Of a DNA stretch of 64,000 bases, positions 41,059-49,012 are shown in pieces. Source of the stretch: Paraperibacillus marinus (lineage in GTDB: Bacteria; Bacillota; Bacilli; Bacillales; DSM-1321); the NCBI RefSeq assembly GCF_046237605.1, contig NZ_CP143542.1:3906001-3970000 (forward strand), written 5' to 3'. Made by a program: the position numbers and the translations under genes. Each line of letters starts with the position of its first letter. Within the stretch, counting starts at the first letter, position 1. The notes beneath the pieces were generated by a model that had not been told where the DNA came from, ran no database searches, and saw nothing but the letters and a program-made list of their open reading frames with translations.

Positions 41059-42222
41059 TTATGATAAACGCATGGCCGGGGATACTTTCAGCGGCACCTG
41101 GATGATGATTACGGTACCTGCCCCGATATTGGAATCGATGCTGAGGCTTCCCTCCAGCAGGTCGACCCTCTCTCCCATGCCGATCAAGCCGAAGCTGCCT
41201 TCCTTTTTGGCTGATGAATCAAAGCCGATGCCATCGTCCTTGATCACCACGGTCACCCGGTCCTTCAAACATTCCATCTTGATCTGCACATGTCCCGGCT
41301 GGGCATGCTTCAAGGCATTCTGTACAGACTCCTGCACGAGCCTGAAGAGGGCAACTTCCATTTTTGCCGGCAGCCGTTTTTCCTCACCGAGGTTCACAAA
41401 GCTGATCCTGACGCCCTGGTTATACTCCTCGATCGTCTGCAGATATTTCCGCAGCGTCGGAACAAGCCCCAGGTCATCAAGCGCCATCGGCCTGAGGTCA
41501 TAAATGATCCTCCGCACCTCATACAGTGCGTTGCGGACCATCCGCTTAAGGTCCTTGACCTCCTGCAGGCCTTCCTCTGTGCTTCTTTCACGGAAAACAC
41601 GCTCAATCAAGTCCGAGCGCATCATGACATTTGCCAGCATCTGGGCCGGACCGTCATGAATTTCCCGTGACAGCTTCTTGCGTTCTTCCTCCTGGGCTTC
41701 AATGATCTTCAAGCCAAACTCCTGTTTCCTTCTCGCATCTGCAAGCGCTTCTCCCACCTGGCGGAGATCGCTTGTCAGATAATTGAGGACCACAGAAATC
41801 TGGGAACTCAGCTGTTCGGCACGCTCAATGGTTTCAAGCGTGGCCTGAAGCCGCCGTTCGAGGTCATCCCTTCGTGCGCGCAGCTGCTTTTCCGTCTGCC
41901 TGTTCATCTGGAGGTCCACCTGGAGCGCATGTGCTTTCTCATAGGCCTCCCTGACCTGCTCTTCGTTGTATTGATTAAAATGGCGGCTGACCTCAGAGAG
42001 CCTTTTGCGCGCAAATCGGGCATTGATCTCAAGCTTATCGCCTTCATCAATGACCTTCAGCACCGTCTTTTTAATCTCCTTCAATTCAGCAGACAGAGAT
42101 TCAAAATCATGCCGGCACTGTTCCCCAATATGGAAGATTTCATTTTTGCTGTGCCCTACGGTATCTACCATCGTTTCTAAAATAGAATCCAATACCTTGG
42201 TATCCACTTTTTTTAAAGGCAT
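41059..42222 (-). CDS. degS: Sensor histidine kinase DegS
   Basis: A 387-aa cytosolic kinase without membrane segments. The N-terminal sensor region is mostly coiled coil (about 30-180, DegS domain). The HisKA_3 phosphorylation site is His 189 in SREIHDGPAQML, and the C-terminal ATPase domain (about 285-380) shows RLVQESVQNALKHA, DDGIGFD and GSFGLIGMGERV. It phosphorylates DegU. The operon promoter lies about 160 bp upstream. Confidence 0.97.
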   Translation of the reverse strand: MPLKKVDTKVLDSILETMVDTVGHSKNEIFHIGEQCRHDFESLSAELKEIKKTVLKVIDEGDKLEINARFARKRLSEVSRHFNQYNEEQVREAYEKAHALQVDLQMNRQTEKQLRARRDDLERRLQATLETIERAEQLSSQISVVLNYLTSDLRQVGEALADARRKQEFGLKIIEAQEEERKKLSREIHDGPAQMLANVMMRSDLIERVFRERSTEEGLQEVKDLKRMVRNALYEVRRIIYDLRPMALDDLGLVPTLRKYLQTIEEYNQGVRISFVNLGEEKRLPAKMEVALFRLVQESVQNALKHAQPGHVQIKMECLKDRVTVVIKDDGIGFDSSAKKEGSFGLIGMGERVDLLEGSLSIDSNIGAGTVIIIQVPLKVSPAMRLS

Positions 42223-42380
42223 TTCTTTACCCCGCTGTTAAAAAAATTCAGCCTTTCGGCATTCTGTCTCGTCTATCGTCTTTTTCCAGTTCTAAAAACT
42301 GAACTATTCTACTAGATAACACCTATGTATGTATGATGCAATCACCTTATAGCCTAAAAATCCTGTCACTAATCTATCTT

Positions 42381-42409
42381 ATATTGTAACAGAAATTTTC
42401 AGAATTCAA
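42381..42409 (-). promoter_or_regulatory. Probable SigA promoter of degSU
   Basis: On the minus strand TTGAAT, a 17-nt spacer and CAATAT, about 160 bp before degS. The gap 42223-42775 holds no gene that can be supported. Confidence 0.6.
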
Positions 42410-42775
42410 CGATTTTTGAGGTTGGGAAAATTAGGTCATGGGTAAAAAGGTTAAAAGGACCTATGTTTTAGAAACACGCATCATAGAACCATTTTCTCAT
42501 GAAAGTTTAGAACCTATTGCTTTTTATGCATTCGATTTTACTTCAAAGCCAGTGATACCGGGATCTTACCATTTATACCGGGGTATACTCTCCCAGATAT
42601 TGCTATACAGATATAATGAAATATATCTATTAGAATATTTTTCATTATAACATGCCATGTCTTTAGTAATATTAAGATTCCTTTACAATCCTGCACAAAA
42701 ACAATTACGGCCGAGTCCTATGCCCCGGAAGCTCCCAGCCCTTTAAAAGATTAACAGACTTCCTAACAACATCCA

Positions 42776-42804
42776 TTGCCCTCGCAGGGGGAAAACATTA
42801 TAAT
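42776..42804 (+). promoter_or_regulatory. SigA promoter of yvyE
   Basis: TTGCCC, a 17-nt spacer and TATAAT, 110 bp before the yvyE start. The leader contains palindromic repeat copy f. Confidence 0.78.
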
Positions 42805-42873
42805 AGGTGATTAGGATGTTGGGAAATAATTGACGTTTTCTATCAAAACATGTAAAAACAAGGGAAGCTCCTC

Positions 42874-42897
42874 CGGGAAATGGGGGACTGTCCCCAT
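42874..42897. repeat. Palindromic intergenic repeat, copy f, in the yvyE leader
   Basis: A single half unit: CGGGAAATGGGGGACTGTCC followed by CC, the same arm sequence as copies b and d. It sits between the yvyE promoter and ribosome-binding site. Confidence 0.8.
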
Positions 42898-42913
42898 AAA
42901 AGAGGATGATTGG

Positions 42914-43552
42914 ATGCTGCCGGTTTATTTGACGGTGAAGGGTTATGGGGAACGGGAGATTGTGATTCAGAAGTCTCGCTTTATTGCCTATGTGGAGCGG
43001 GCGGAGACGGAGGAAGCGGCACAGGAATTCATCGCTTCCATCAAGAAGAAGCATTCTGACGCAAACCATAATTGCTCTGCCTATTTAATTGGGGAAAATA
43101 ATTTGATACAAAAGGCGAATGATGACGGCGAGCCAAGCGGCACCGCGGGCGTCCCGATGCTGGAGGTCCTGAAGAAGAAGAATCTGAAGGATACCGTTGT
43201 GGTCGTGACCCGCTATTTCGGCGGCATTAAGCTTGGTGCAGGCGGCCTGATCCGCGCCTATGGCAAGTCGGTCACAGAAGGACTCGATGCATCCGGCATC
43301 GTGGAACGCAGGCTGATGCGGGTCATGCACACGTCCGTGGACTATACCTGGCTCGGCAAGCTGGAAAACGAGCTTCGTTCATCCATCTACACACTCAAGG
43401 AAATCAAGTACAGCGAAGCAGTCGAAATCGAGGCCTTTGCCGAGGAAAGCGAAGCCCATGCCTTCACGGAGTGGATGACAGAACTGACAAACGGCCAGGC
43501 ACAAATCACAGAGGGTGAGGTCCTTTACCAGGAGACTCCCTATTCCTCATGA
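42914..43552 (+). CDS. yvyE: IMPACT/YigZ family protein YvyE
   Basis: A 212-aa protein. The N-terminal UPF0029/IMPACT domain (about 1-125) shows EIVIQKSRFIAYVERAETEE, DANHNCSAYLIG, DGEPSGTAGVPMLEVLKK and VVVTRYFGGIKLGAGGLIRA; the C-terminal DUF1949 ferredoxin-like domain follows. The family is linked to translation factors and nucleic-acid binding but no reaction is proven. The start MLPVYLT was chosen after AGAGGA; a longer frame runs through the upstream repeat. Its position beside degS is conserved. Confidence 0.93.
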   Translation: MLPVYLTVKGYGEREIVIQKSRFIAYVERAETEEAAQEFIASIKKKHSDANHNCSAYLIGENNLIQKANDDGEPSGTAGVPMLEVLKKKNLKDTVVVVTRYFGGIKLGAGGLIRAYGKSVTEGLDASGIVERRLMRVMHTSVDYTWLGKLENELRSSIYTLKEIKYSEAVEIEAFAEESEAHAFTEWMTELTNGQAQITEGEVLYQETPYSS

Positions 43553-43596
43553 AACTCGCTCGTAAAGTTGCGGTTTACGAAATTTGTGATAAATTG

Positions 43597-43624
43597 TAAA
43601 ATATGTTGTGGAATCTGCCGATAA
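43597..43624 (+). promoter_or_regulatory. Possible SigD promoter of the LCP gene
   Basis: TAAA, a 16-nt spacer and a perfect GCCGATAA stand 40 bp before the start codon. The spacer is 2 nt longer than in the other SigD promoters of this window, so strength is uncertain. Confidence 0.5.
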
Positions 43625-43663
43625 AGTCAAAGATTAATATAGAAACCTAAAGGAGAAACTACC

Positions 43664-44686
43664 ATGTCTTCTAACAGAAGAGTTTATAAAGTATATAAAA
43701 AGCGGAGGAAGCGCAAAAGGCTTCTGTCTTTCATATTGGTGCCGATACTGGTGCTGGCTCTCGTCGGGACAGGCTATGCCGCTTATCTTTATAATAAAGC
43801 GGAAAATGTTTTCAGCGGTTCGTTTGAATCGATTGGCAAATCGTCCAAACGGGCGGAGGCTGTGGATCCAACCGAAGATAATATATCCATTCTCTTCATC
43901 GGGATCGATGACAGTGAAAAAAGGAAGCTGAAGGGCAATACACGCTCCGATGCCCTCATTCTGGCAAGCTTCAATACCAAGGATAAAACTATAAAACTCG
44001 TAAGCATTCCGCGTGATTCATATGTTCACGTCCCTGCCAATGACAGCTACACCAAAATCACCCACGCCCATGCGATCGGGGGCACAAAAGCCACGGTCGA
44101 AACCGTCGAGGAATTGATGCAGGTACCGGTGGATTATTATGTGAAAATGAATTTTAACGCCTTCATGGATGTGGTTGATGCCCTGAACGGCATAACCGTG
44201 GATGTTCCTTATGAAATGCGTGAGCAGGATTCGAAGGACCGAAAAGATGCCATCCACCTTGAAAAGGGTAAACAGACAGTAAATGGTGAAGAAGCACTGG
44301 CATTCGTCCGGACAAGACATCAGGACAGCGATATCTTCCGCGGGCAGAGGCAGCAGCAGGTCATTCAGGCTATCGCCTCCAAAGCCGCTTCAGCCGGTGC
44401 CATTTCTAAATATACAGAAGTCATCGATGCCATCGGATCAAATATGACGACAAACCTGACATTCAGCGAAATGAGGGCATTCCTTAAATATGTATTGTCA
44501 CAGGACGGCCCGCAAATTGAACCTCTCGGACTCAAGGGCACAGATGATACAAGCCAGGGAATCTATTATTATAAACTTGATGAAATATCCCTTGAAGAAA
44601 TCAGGAACACCCTCAAGAACCATCTGGAGCTGACACCTGAGGAGACGGCAAGATTTGACGGTTCCGAGAATATGATTCAGCAATAA
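43664..44686 (+). CDS. tagV: LytR-CpsA-Psr (LCP) family cell-wall ligase, TagV-like
   Basis: A 340-aa enzyme that transfers wall teichoic acid or similar polymers from a lipid carrier to peptidoglycan outside the membrane. It has a short basic cytosolic tail (VYKKRRKRKR), one signal-anchor helix (about 20-45) and the LCP domain (about 75-285) with conserved Arg/Asp residues in NTRSDALILASF, SIPRDSYV and FVRTRHQDSDIFRGQRQQQV. Position next to yvyE matches B. subtilis tagV (yvhJ). Two terminators follow. tagO is not adjacent here. Confidence 0.9.
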   Translation: MSSNRRVYKVYKKRRKRKRLLSFILVPILVLALVGTGYAAYLYNKAENVFSGSFESIGKSSKRAEAVDPTEDNISILFIGIDDSEKRKLKGNTRSDALILASFNTKDKTIKLVSIPRDSYVHVPANDSYTKITHAHAIGGTKATVETVEELMQVPVDYYVKMNFNAFMDVVDALNGITVDVPYEMREQDSKDRKDAIHLEKGKQTVNGEEALAFVRTRHQDSDIFRGQRQQQVIQAIASKAASAGAISKYTEVIDAIGSNMTTNLTFSEMRAFLKYVLSQDGPQIEPLGLKGTDDTSQGIYYYKLDEISLEEIRNTLKNHLELTPEETARFDGSENMIQQ

Positions 44687-44691
44687 ACATA

Positions 44692-44719
44692 ATGGCTTCC
44701 CCAACGGGAAGCCATTTTT
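44692..44719 (+). terminator. Terminator of the LCP gene
   Basis: ATGGCTTCCC pairs across CAAC with GGGAAGCCAT and is followed by TTTTG, 6 bp after the stop. Confidence 0.9.
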
Positions 44720-44769
44720 GCATGCGGCCAGCATATCAGGCGAGGAGATCCTTAAGGGACACCCAGCAC

Positions 44770-44799
44770 AAAAAGACTTCCTAAACGGGAAGTCTTTTT
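44770..44799 (+). terminator. Second hairpin terminator after the LCP gene
   Basis: AAAAGACTTCC pairs across TAAAC with GGGAAGTCTTTT and ends in T residues. It resembles the first terminator in its CTTCC/GGGAAG core. The rest of 44720-44993 shows nothing. Confidence 0.8.
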
Positions 44800-44993
44800 C
44801 ATATCGTTTGATAATTCAGATAAAATATTTTATAGTAAAAAATTGACATAAGTTCCAACGGAACACTAGCGCGGGTTTAGAAAATATTATATAATGACAA
44901 ATGGTAAAATAAGACTATTATGCTGTCTGGCAAAGAAAAAAGATTGATCAAAAGTGTTTTTCCTGCCCCAAAAGCTAAAGCTTTGGCGTTACT

Positions 44994-45299
44994 TTATTTG
45001 CCGTCCTGCTCGCTCAGCAGTCCGGTCAAGATGAATTTTAAAAAAGATAGCTCACTCGAATTTCTAAGATTAATAAGATAAAGCTGATTGATGATTTCTA
45101 TGAGCTGGTCCTTTTCCAGCCTGTCGAGCAATATTTTTGTGGCCCTCACCTTGCTGAGCCTTACTTCTTCCTGTCCAGGCACCTTGATTTCAAGATCCCT
45201 GAAGCCTGTAATGCAATCATCCAGAATGTCCTTCAGCTCATTCCGGGTCAGCCTTGTCCCGGGATCATAAGGCAATGTAGGAGTATATCCGCTATCCAT
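44994..45299 (-). CDS. Hypothetical protein, 101 aa
   Basis: A soluble, helix-rich protein starting MDSGYTPTLPYDPGTRLTRN, with charged helices ELKDILDDCITGFRDLEIKV, LSKVRATKILLDRLEKDQLI and EIINQLYLINLRNSSELSFL. AGGAGAGG lies 8 nt before the ATG, and a near-consensus SigA promoter is upstream, so it is very likely expressed. No family was recognised. It is a single gene between the LCP gene and the ROK regulator, transcribed away from the latter. A small regulatory or scaffold role is possible; function unknown. Confidence 0.7.
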   Translation of the reverse strand: MDSGYTPTLPYDPGTRLTRNELKDILDDCITGFRDLEIKVPGQEEVRLSKVRATKILLDRLEKDQLIEIINQLYLINLRNSSELSFLKFILTGLLSEQDGK

Positions 45300-45367
45300 C
45301 TCTGCACCCTCTCCTGTCTGTAAAGTACCCCATACCAAAACCCTTTTTGCAACTCTCACAATGCAAA

Positions 45368-45396
45368 ATGATATTAAAAATCGGGTTTAGTGTCAA
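45368..45396 (-). promoter_or_regulatory. SigA promoter of the 101-aa protein gene
   Basis: On the minus strand a perfect TTGACA, a 17-nt spacer and TATCAT, about 70 bp before the start codon. Confidence 0.82.
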
Positions 45397-45544
45397 TATG
45401 AGTAATTTTATTAATATTTACCAATAAACAGACAGTTTTAAAATAGGACATACTATTCATTTGGTTAAACACTTATACACTTAACCCCTCCCTTTTCTGC
45501 CAAATTTCCTAATATAAGGTTTAATAGTATGAAGGATTAGTTTA

Positions 45545-45560
45545 TAATTAAATTTAATTA
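45545..45560. promoter_or_regulatory. Perfect 16-bp palindrome upstream of the ROK gene
   Basis: TAATTAAATTTAATTA is a perfect palindrome 36 bp before the ROK start codon. It could be an autoregulatory operator, but the AT-rich context makes chance more likely than for a mixed sequence. Confidence 0.4.
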
Positions 45561-45595
45561 AGTAACTTTTAACCGACTTACACGGGGGAATCCAT

Positions 45596-46834
45596 ATGGT
45601 AAAAAACTTCCTAAGAGGCAGTTTCAAATTAATGAAGTCCATTAACCGTTCACTCATATTGAATATAATCCGTGAGAAAGGGCCTATTTCCCGGGCGGAA
45701 ATTGCCAAACTGACCAAGCTGACGCCGCCTACTGTCAGCAGCCTGGTCAAGGAGCTCCTGCTTGCCGAGATTGTCATCGAACAGCAGAAGCTCGGCGAAT
45801 CAAGCGGCGGGCGCAAGCCTACCCTTCTTACGCTGAATGAGGAAATGTTCCATGTTATCGGCATGGATATCGGATCGCGCAACATTAAGACGATCCTGAC
45901 CAGCATCACGGGTAAAATCATTAAAAAAACGGTTGTCCCGATGCCGGCAGAAATCAGCAAGGATACGCTCCTTGGCCTGATTACCGATTCGGTACAGAAC
46001 ATGATCGATGCGGTGGACATTGATGAAGAAAAGATTGTAGGGATCGGCGTGGGGATGCACGGGATCGTAGATGTTAAACAGGGAGTTTCCATCTTCGCCC
46101 CGAACCTCAATCTGCAGGATATCCCCATTAAAACCGTGCTTGAAGAGCGGTTCAACATGATTGTAAAAGTGGAAAATGACGGCCGCGCCATGAGTCTTGG
46201 CGAGCTGTGGTTCGGCAACGGCGCCGGTATCGACAGCTTTGTCTGCATCAACGTCGGCCGCGGAATCGGCGCCGGCATCATCATCAACGGCCGTTTGTAC
46301 CATGGAAATCATTTTATCAGCGGCGAAATCGGGCATATGGTCATTGATATCGACGGACCGCAGTGCACCTGCGGCAATTACGGCTGCCTGCAGACCTTTG
46401 CTTCGGGTCCCGCCATCGTCGAGCGCGTGAAAAAAGAAATGCGGCTCGGCCATACAAGCATGCTGCATGAGCTTGCAGAAGATATGGATGCTATTACGGG
46501 AGAGCTGATTTACGAAGCAGCCTTAAAAGGCGACAGCCTGGCAAAAACAGCACTTGAGCAGGCCGGCCGCTATCTTGGCGTGGGTTTGACCAACCTGATT
46601 CATACGGTCAATCCAAAAAGAATCATCATCGGCGGCGGCATCTCCAATGCCAGCAGCCTGATCATGGACAGCATCACCCATACAGTCCGCCAGCGCGCGC
46701 TCACCCAGCCTTCCAAAGAAACAGAAATCATTCTGTCTAAATTTGGTGAAGATGCCACCGCTATGGGTGCAGTCGCCCTTATTCTTGCCGAGCTCTTCAC
46801 ATCACGCAATTCCGAAACAGCCGAAGCCCATTAG
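45596..46834 (+). CDS. ROK family transcriptional regulator (XylR/NagC type)
   Basis: A 412-aa sugar-responsive repressor. The N-terminal winged helix-turn-helix (about 15-75; SRAEIAKLTKLTPPTVSSLV) is joined to a ROK sugar-binding fold with VIGMDIGSRNIK, the GRGIGAGIIINGRLYHGNHF segment, and EIGHMVIDIDGPQCTCGNYG followed by CLQTFAS, whose His and three Cys form the structural zinc site. It lies next to, and convergent with, an ABC sugar importer, which it probably controls. The inducer cannot be deduced; the residues fit a sugar kinase fold used for sensing. Confidence 0.92.
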   Translation: MVKNFLRGSFKLMKSINRSLILNIIREKGPISRAEIAKLTKLTPPTVSSLVKELLLAEIVIEQQKLGESSGGRKPTLLTLNEEMFHVIGMDIGSRNIKTILTSITGKIIKKTVVPMPAEISKDTLLGLITDSVQNMIDAVDIDEEKIVGIGVGMHGIVDVKQGVSIFAPNLNLQDIPIKTVLEERFNMIVKVENDGRAMSLGELWFGNGAGIDSFVCINVGRGIGAGIIINGRLYHGNHFISGEIGHMVIDIDGPQCTCGNYGCLQTFASGPAIVERVKKEMRLGHTSMLHELAEDMDAITGELIYEAALKGDSLAKTALEQAGRYLGVGLTNLIHTVNPKRIIIGGGISNASSLIMDSITHTVRQRALTQPSKETEIILSKFGEDATAMGAVALILAELFTSRNSETAEAH

Positions 46835-46978
46835 GGACCAGGCTGTTTTTTTCCATCTTAACAACATTCGTCCATGCCTGCCCTCCCTTTGGGGGTTGGG
46901 CAGGTTGGGAAAATTCCTTTCCTTTCTGGAAACTCGGACAGACTGCTTCATGCATGGCGGCTTCCCCCTCTGTTCGAG

Positions 46979-47019
46979 CCAAAAAGCGCCGCCCCGAGGC
47001 TGGGACAGCGCTTTTTTTA
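46979..47019. terminator. Bidirectional terminator between the ROK gene and the ABC permeases
   Basis: AAAAAGCGC and GCGCTTTTTTT enclose an inner C/G-rich stem (GTCCCAGCCTCGGGGC on the minus strand) between convergent genes. Confidence 0.8.
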
Positions 47020-47826
47020 ACCCTTTACAGAACCTGCTGTCATTCCCGCAATGAAATAGCGCTGCAGGAAGACGTAGGCGATGACCATTGGAGCGGAAGC
47101 GATGATTACTCCAGTGAACAGCATCGGGTAGTTGGTGATATATTCTCCCTGGAACTCGAGCAGGGCGAGCGGCAGGGTTTTGTATTGTTTGTCCGTGATC
47201 AGGAGCAAAGGATAGAACAAATCATTCCAGTGCATGACGAACAGGAAGATGGACGTGGCGGCCATCGACGGCATGGAGAGCGGAATCGCGATCTTCCGGA
47301 AAATGTTCCAGTTAGTGGCACCGTCAATCATGGCCGCTTCAAACAAGGTTTTCGGCAGGGATTTCATGAACCCTGTCAGGATGAACACGGCGATTGGGAG
47401 CGTTGTGGCCGCATTCACGATCACAAGGCCGGTGAGCGAGTTGGTCAAGCCGAGTGTGTACATCAAATTATAGAGCGAGCTCATGTTCACCTGGGCGGGA
47501 ATCATCATGCCAAGAGTGAACAGCACAAACACAGTATTGCCGATCCAATTCGTCATCCGGGTAACCGAATAGGCGATCAGACTCGCAAAAAACAGGGTGA
47601 TGGCCACCGAGCATAGAGTGACGATGACGCTGTTCATAATATAAGTGGTCATCGATTTGCTCTGGAACAGCTCGGAATAATTTCCAAAGCCGAAGCTGCT
47701 TGGCAGCCCCAAAACATTTTCATACATTTCGTTCGGACTTTTGAATGTGGTGAAGAAGATGGCCAGTATAGGAATAATGACCAGCAATGCATATATCGTA
47801 AGCATTCCGCCCTTAAGTACTTTCAT
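47017..47826 (-). CDS. Sugar ABC transporter permease (MalG/AraQ type)
   Basis: A 269-aa permease of a carbohydrate importer (CUT1 family). Six membrane helices and the cytosolic EAA loop FEAAMIDGATNWNIFRKIAI followed by PLSMP, which contacts the ATPase, are visible. It is co-transcribed with the MalF-type gene 59 bp upstream. No ATPase gene is present in the cluster, so a shared MsmX-type ATPase is expected. The substrate is unknown. Confidence 0.92.
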   Translation of the reverse strand: MKVLKGGMLTIYALLVIIPILAIFFTTFKSPNEMYENVLGLPSSFGFGNYSELFQSKSMTTYIMNSVIVTLCSVAITLFFASLIAYSVTRMTNWIGNTVFVLFTLGMMIPAQVNMSSLYNLMYTLGLTNSLTGLVIVNAATTLPIAVFILTGFMKSLPKTLFEAAMIDGATNWNIFRKIAIPLSMPSMAATSIFLFVMHWNDLFYPLLLITDKQYKTLPLALLEFQGEYITNYPMLFTGVIIASAPMVIAYVFLQRYFIAGMTAGSVKG

Positions 47827-47885
47827 GCTATTCCTCTTTTCGTTCTGATTTGGCTTTTATTCGGCTTATCCTTATGTGTGCTCTC

Positions 47886-48767
47886 CTATTCCTCTGTGCG
47901 GTTCGCACGCAGGATGCGGAACTGCAGGAAGGTGATGAGGGCAACCACAATCAGGAAGATAACGGCCTCTGCGGATGCATAGCCAAACTTGAATCCTTTG
48001 AATGCCGTGGAGTAGATGAGCGTCGCAAGAATTTCGGTCGCATAGTTCGGGCCGCCGCGCGTCATGGCATAAATCAAATCAAAGGCTTTAAAGGACTGGA
48101 TGGTCGTATAAGCAATGACGATCGTTGCCGCAGGGGCTAGCATCGGCCAGGTCACAAACCGGAAGTTCTGCCATCTTGAAGCTCCCTCAATCTTGGCCAC
48201 TTCATACAAGTCTTTCGGAATTCCCTGCAGTCCCGCCACAAACAGGATGATCATCTGCCCGGTATGGAACCAGACCTGCACCACTGCAATGGAGAAGATG
48301 GCGATATCCTTATTGCCGAGCCAGTTTTGTGTTAAAAAGCCCAGACTGGATTTTTCCAGAACGGTGTTAAGGATTCCCATATTGGGGTCGTAAATGAATG
48401 CCCAGATAAAGGCAACAGAAACGGAGGAAAGAATCGTTGGGAAAAAATATAAGGCCCTTAAAAAGACCGTGGTTTTGGAGTTCCTTACCAGGAACATGGA
48501 GAACACGAGTGAAAACAGTGTCTGGAAGATTACGACGAACAGCATGAATTTCACATTGTTGCCCATTGCCTTTACGAAGATCGAATCATTCGTGAAGATG
48601 TTTAGGTAGTTCTGCGCTCCCACGAAATTGAAATCCGCCGTAAGTCCATCCCAGTCTGTAAACGAGTAAAACAGCGCGCTTACCGTAGGATATACGAAGA
48701 AAATCAAGTAGAGGATCAGCCCTGGCAGGATAAAGAAATACAGAGCCCTATTTTGTTTTAACTTCAT
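47886..48767 (-). CDS. Sugar ABC transporter permease (MalF/UgpA type)
   Basis: A 293-aa permease, partner of the downstream MalG-type protein. It has six predicted helices, starting LYFFILPGLILYLIFFVYP, and the EAA loop YEVAKIEGASRWQNFRFVTW followed by PML. It is the first gene of the minus-strand unit, transcribed divergently from the binding-protein gene across a 245-bp region with an 18-bp palindrome. Confidence 0.92.
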   Translation of the reverse strand: MKLKQNRALYFFILPGLILYLIFFVYPTVSALFYSFTDWDGLTADFNFVGAQNYLNIFTNDSIFVKAMGNNVKFMLFVVIFQTLFSLVFSMFLVRNSKTTVFLRALYFFPTILSSVSVAFIWAFIYDPNMGILNTVLEKSSLGFLTQNWLGNKDIAIFSIAVVQVWFHTGQMIILFVAGLQGIPKDLYEVAKIEGASRWQNFRFVTWPMLAPAATIVIAYTTIQSFKAFDLIYAMTRGGPNYATEILATLIYSTAFKGFKFGYASAEAVIFLIVVALITFLQFRILRANRTEE

Positions 48768-48901
48768 CTCTAATGGTCCCCCTAGAAAATCATTCTCTTT
48801 CTTTTTTTGTATGTAGTGTATGGCCCACCCCTTTTAGCAATAACTGCCTAAACTGGTTAGTACCCTATTTCATACGGTTAGAAACCTATTTTTTAAATAT
48901 A

Positions 48902-48919
48902 TAATCAATCGATTGATTA
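48902..48919. promoter_or_regulatory. Perfect 18-bp palindrome between divergent transporter genes
   Basis: TAATCAATCGATTGATTA is a perfect palindrome in the 245-bp region between the permease unit and the binding-protein gene. It is well placed as a shared operator, plausibly for the nearby ROK regulator. Direct repeats of GGTTAG also occur at 48855 and 48876. Confidence 0.65.
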
Positions 48920-49012
48920 AAAAATTGTTTAAAAGATAAGTTTACTTGCCGGAATAATAGGGTATGGTTTATGGTGTTAGTATACATAATATTTTGACTA
49001 GGGGGAAATCAA

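Noticed and set aside
42438..42650. A 70-codon plus-strand ORF between degS and yvyE
   Set aside because: It starts without a ribosome-binding site and the product lacks any recognisable domain or composition; it lies in an AT-rich intergenic region.
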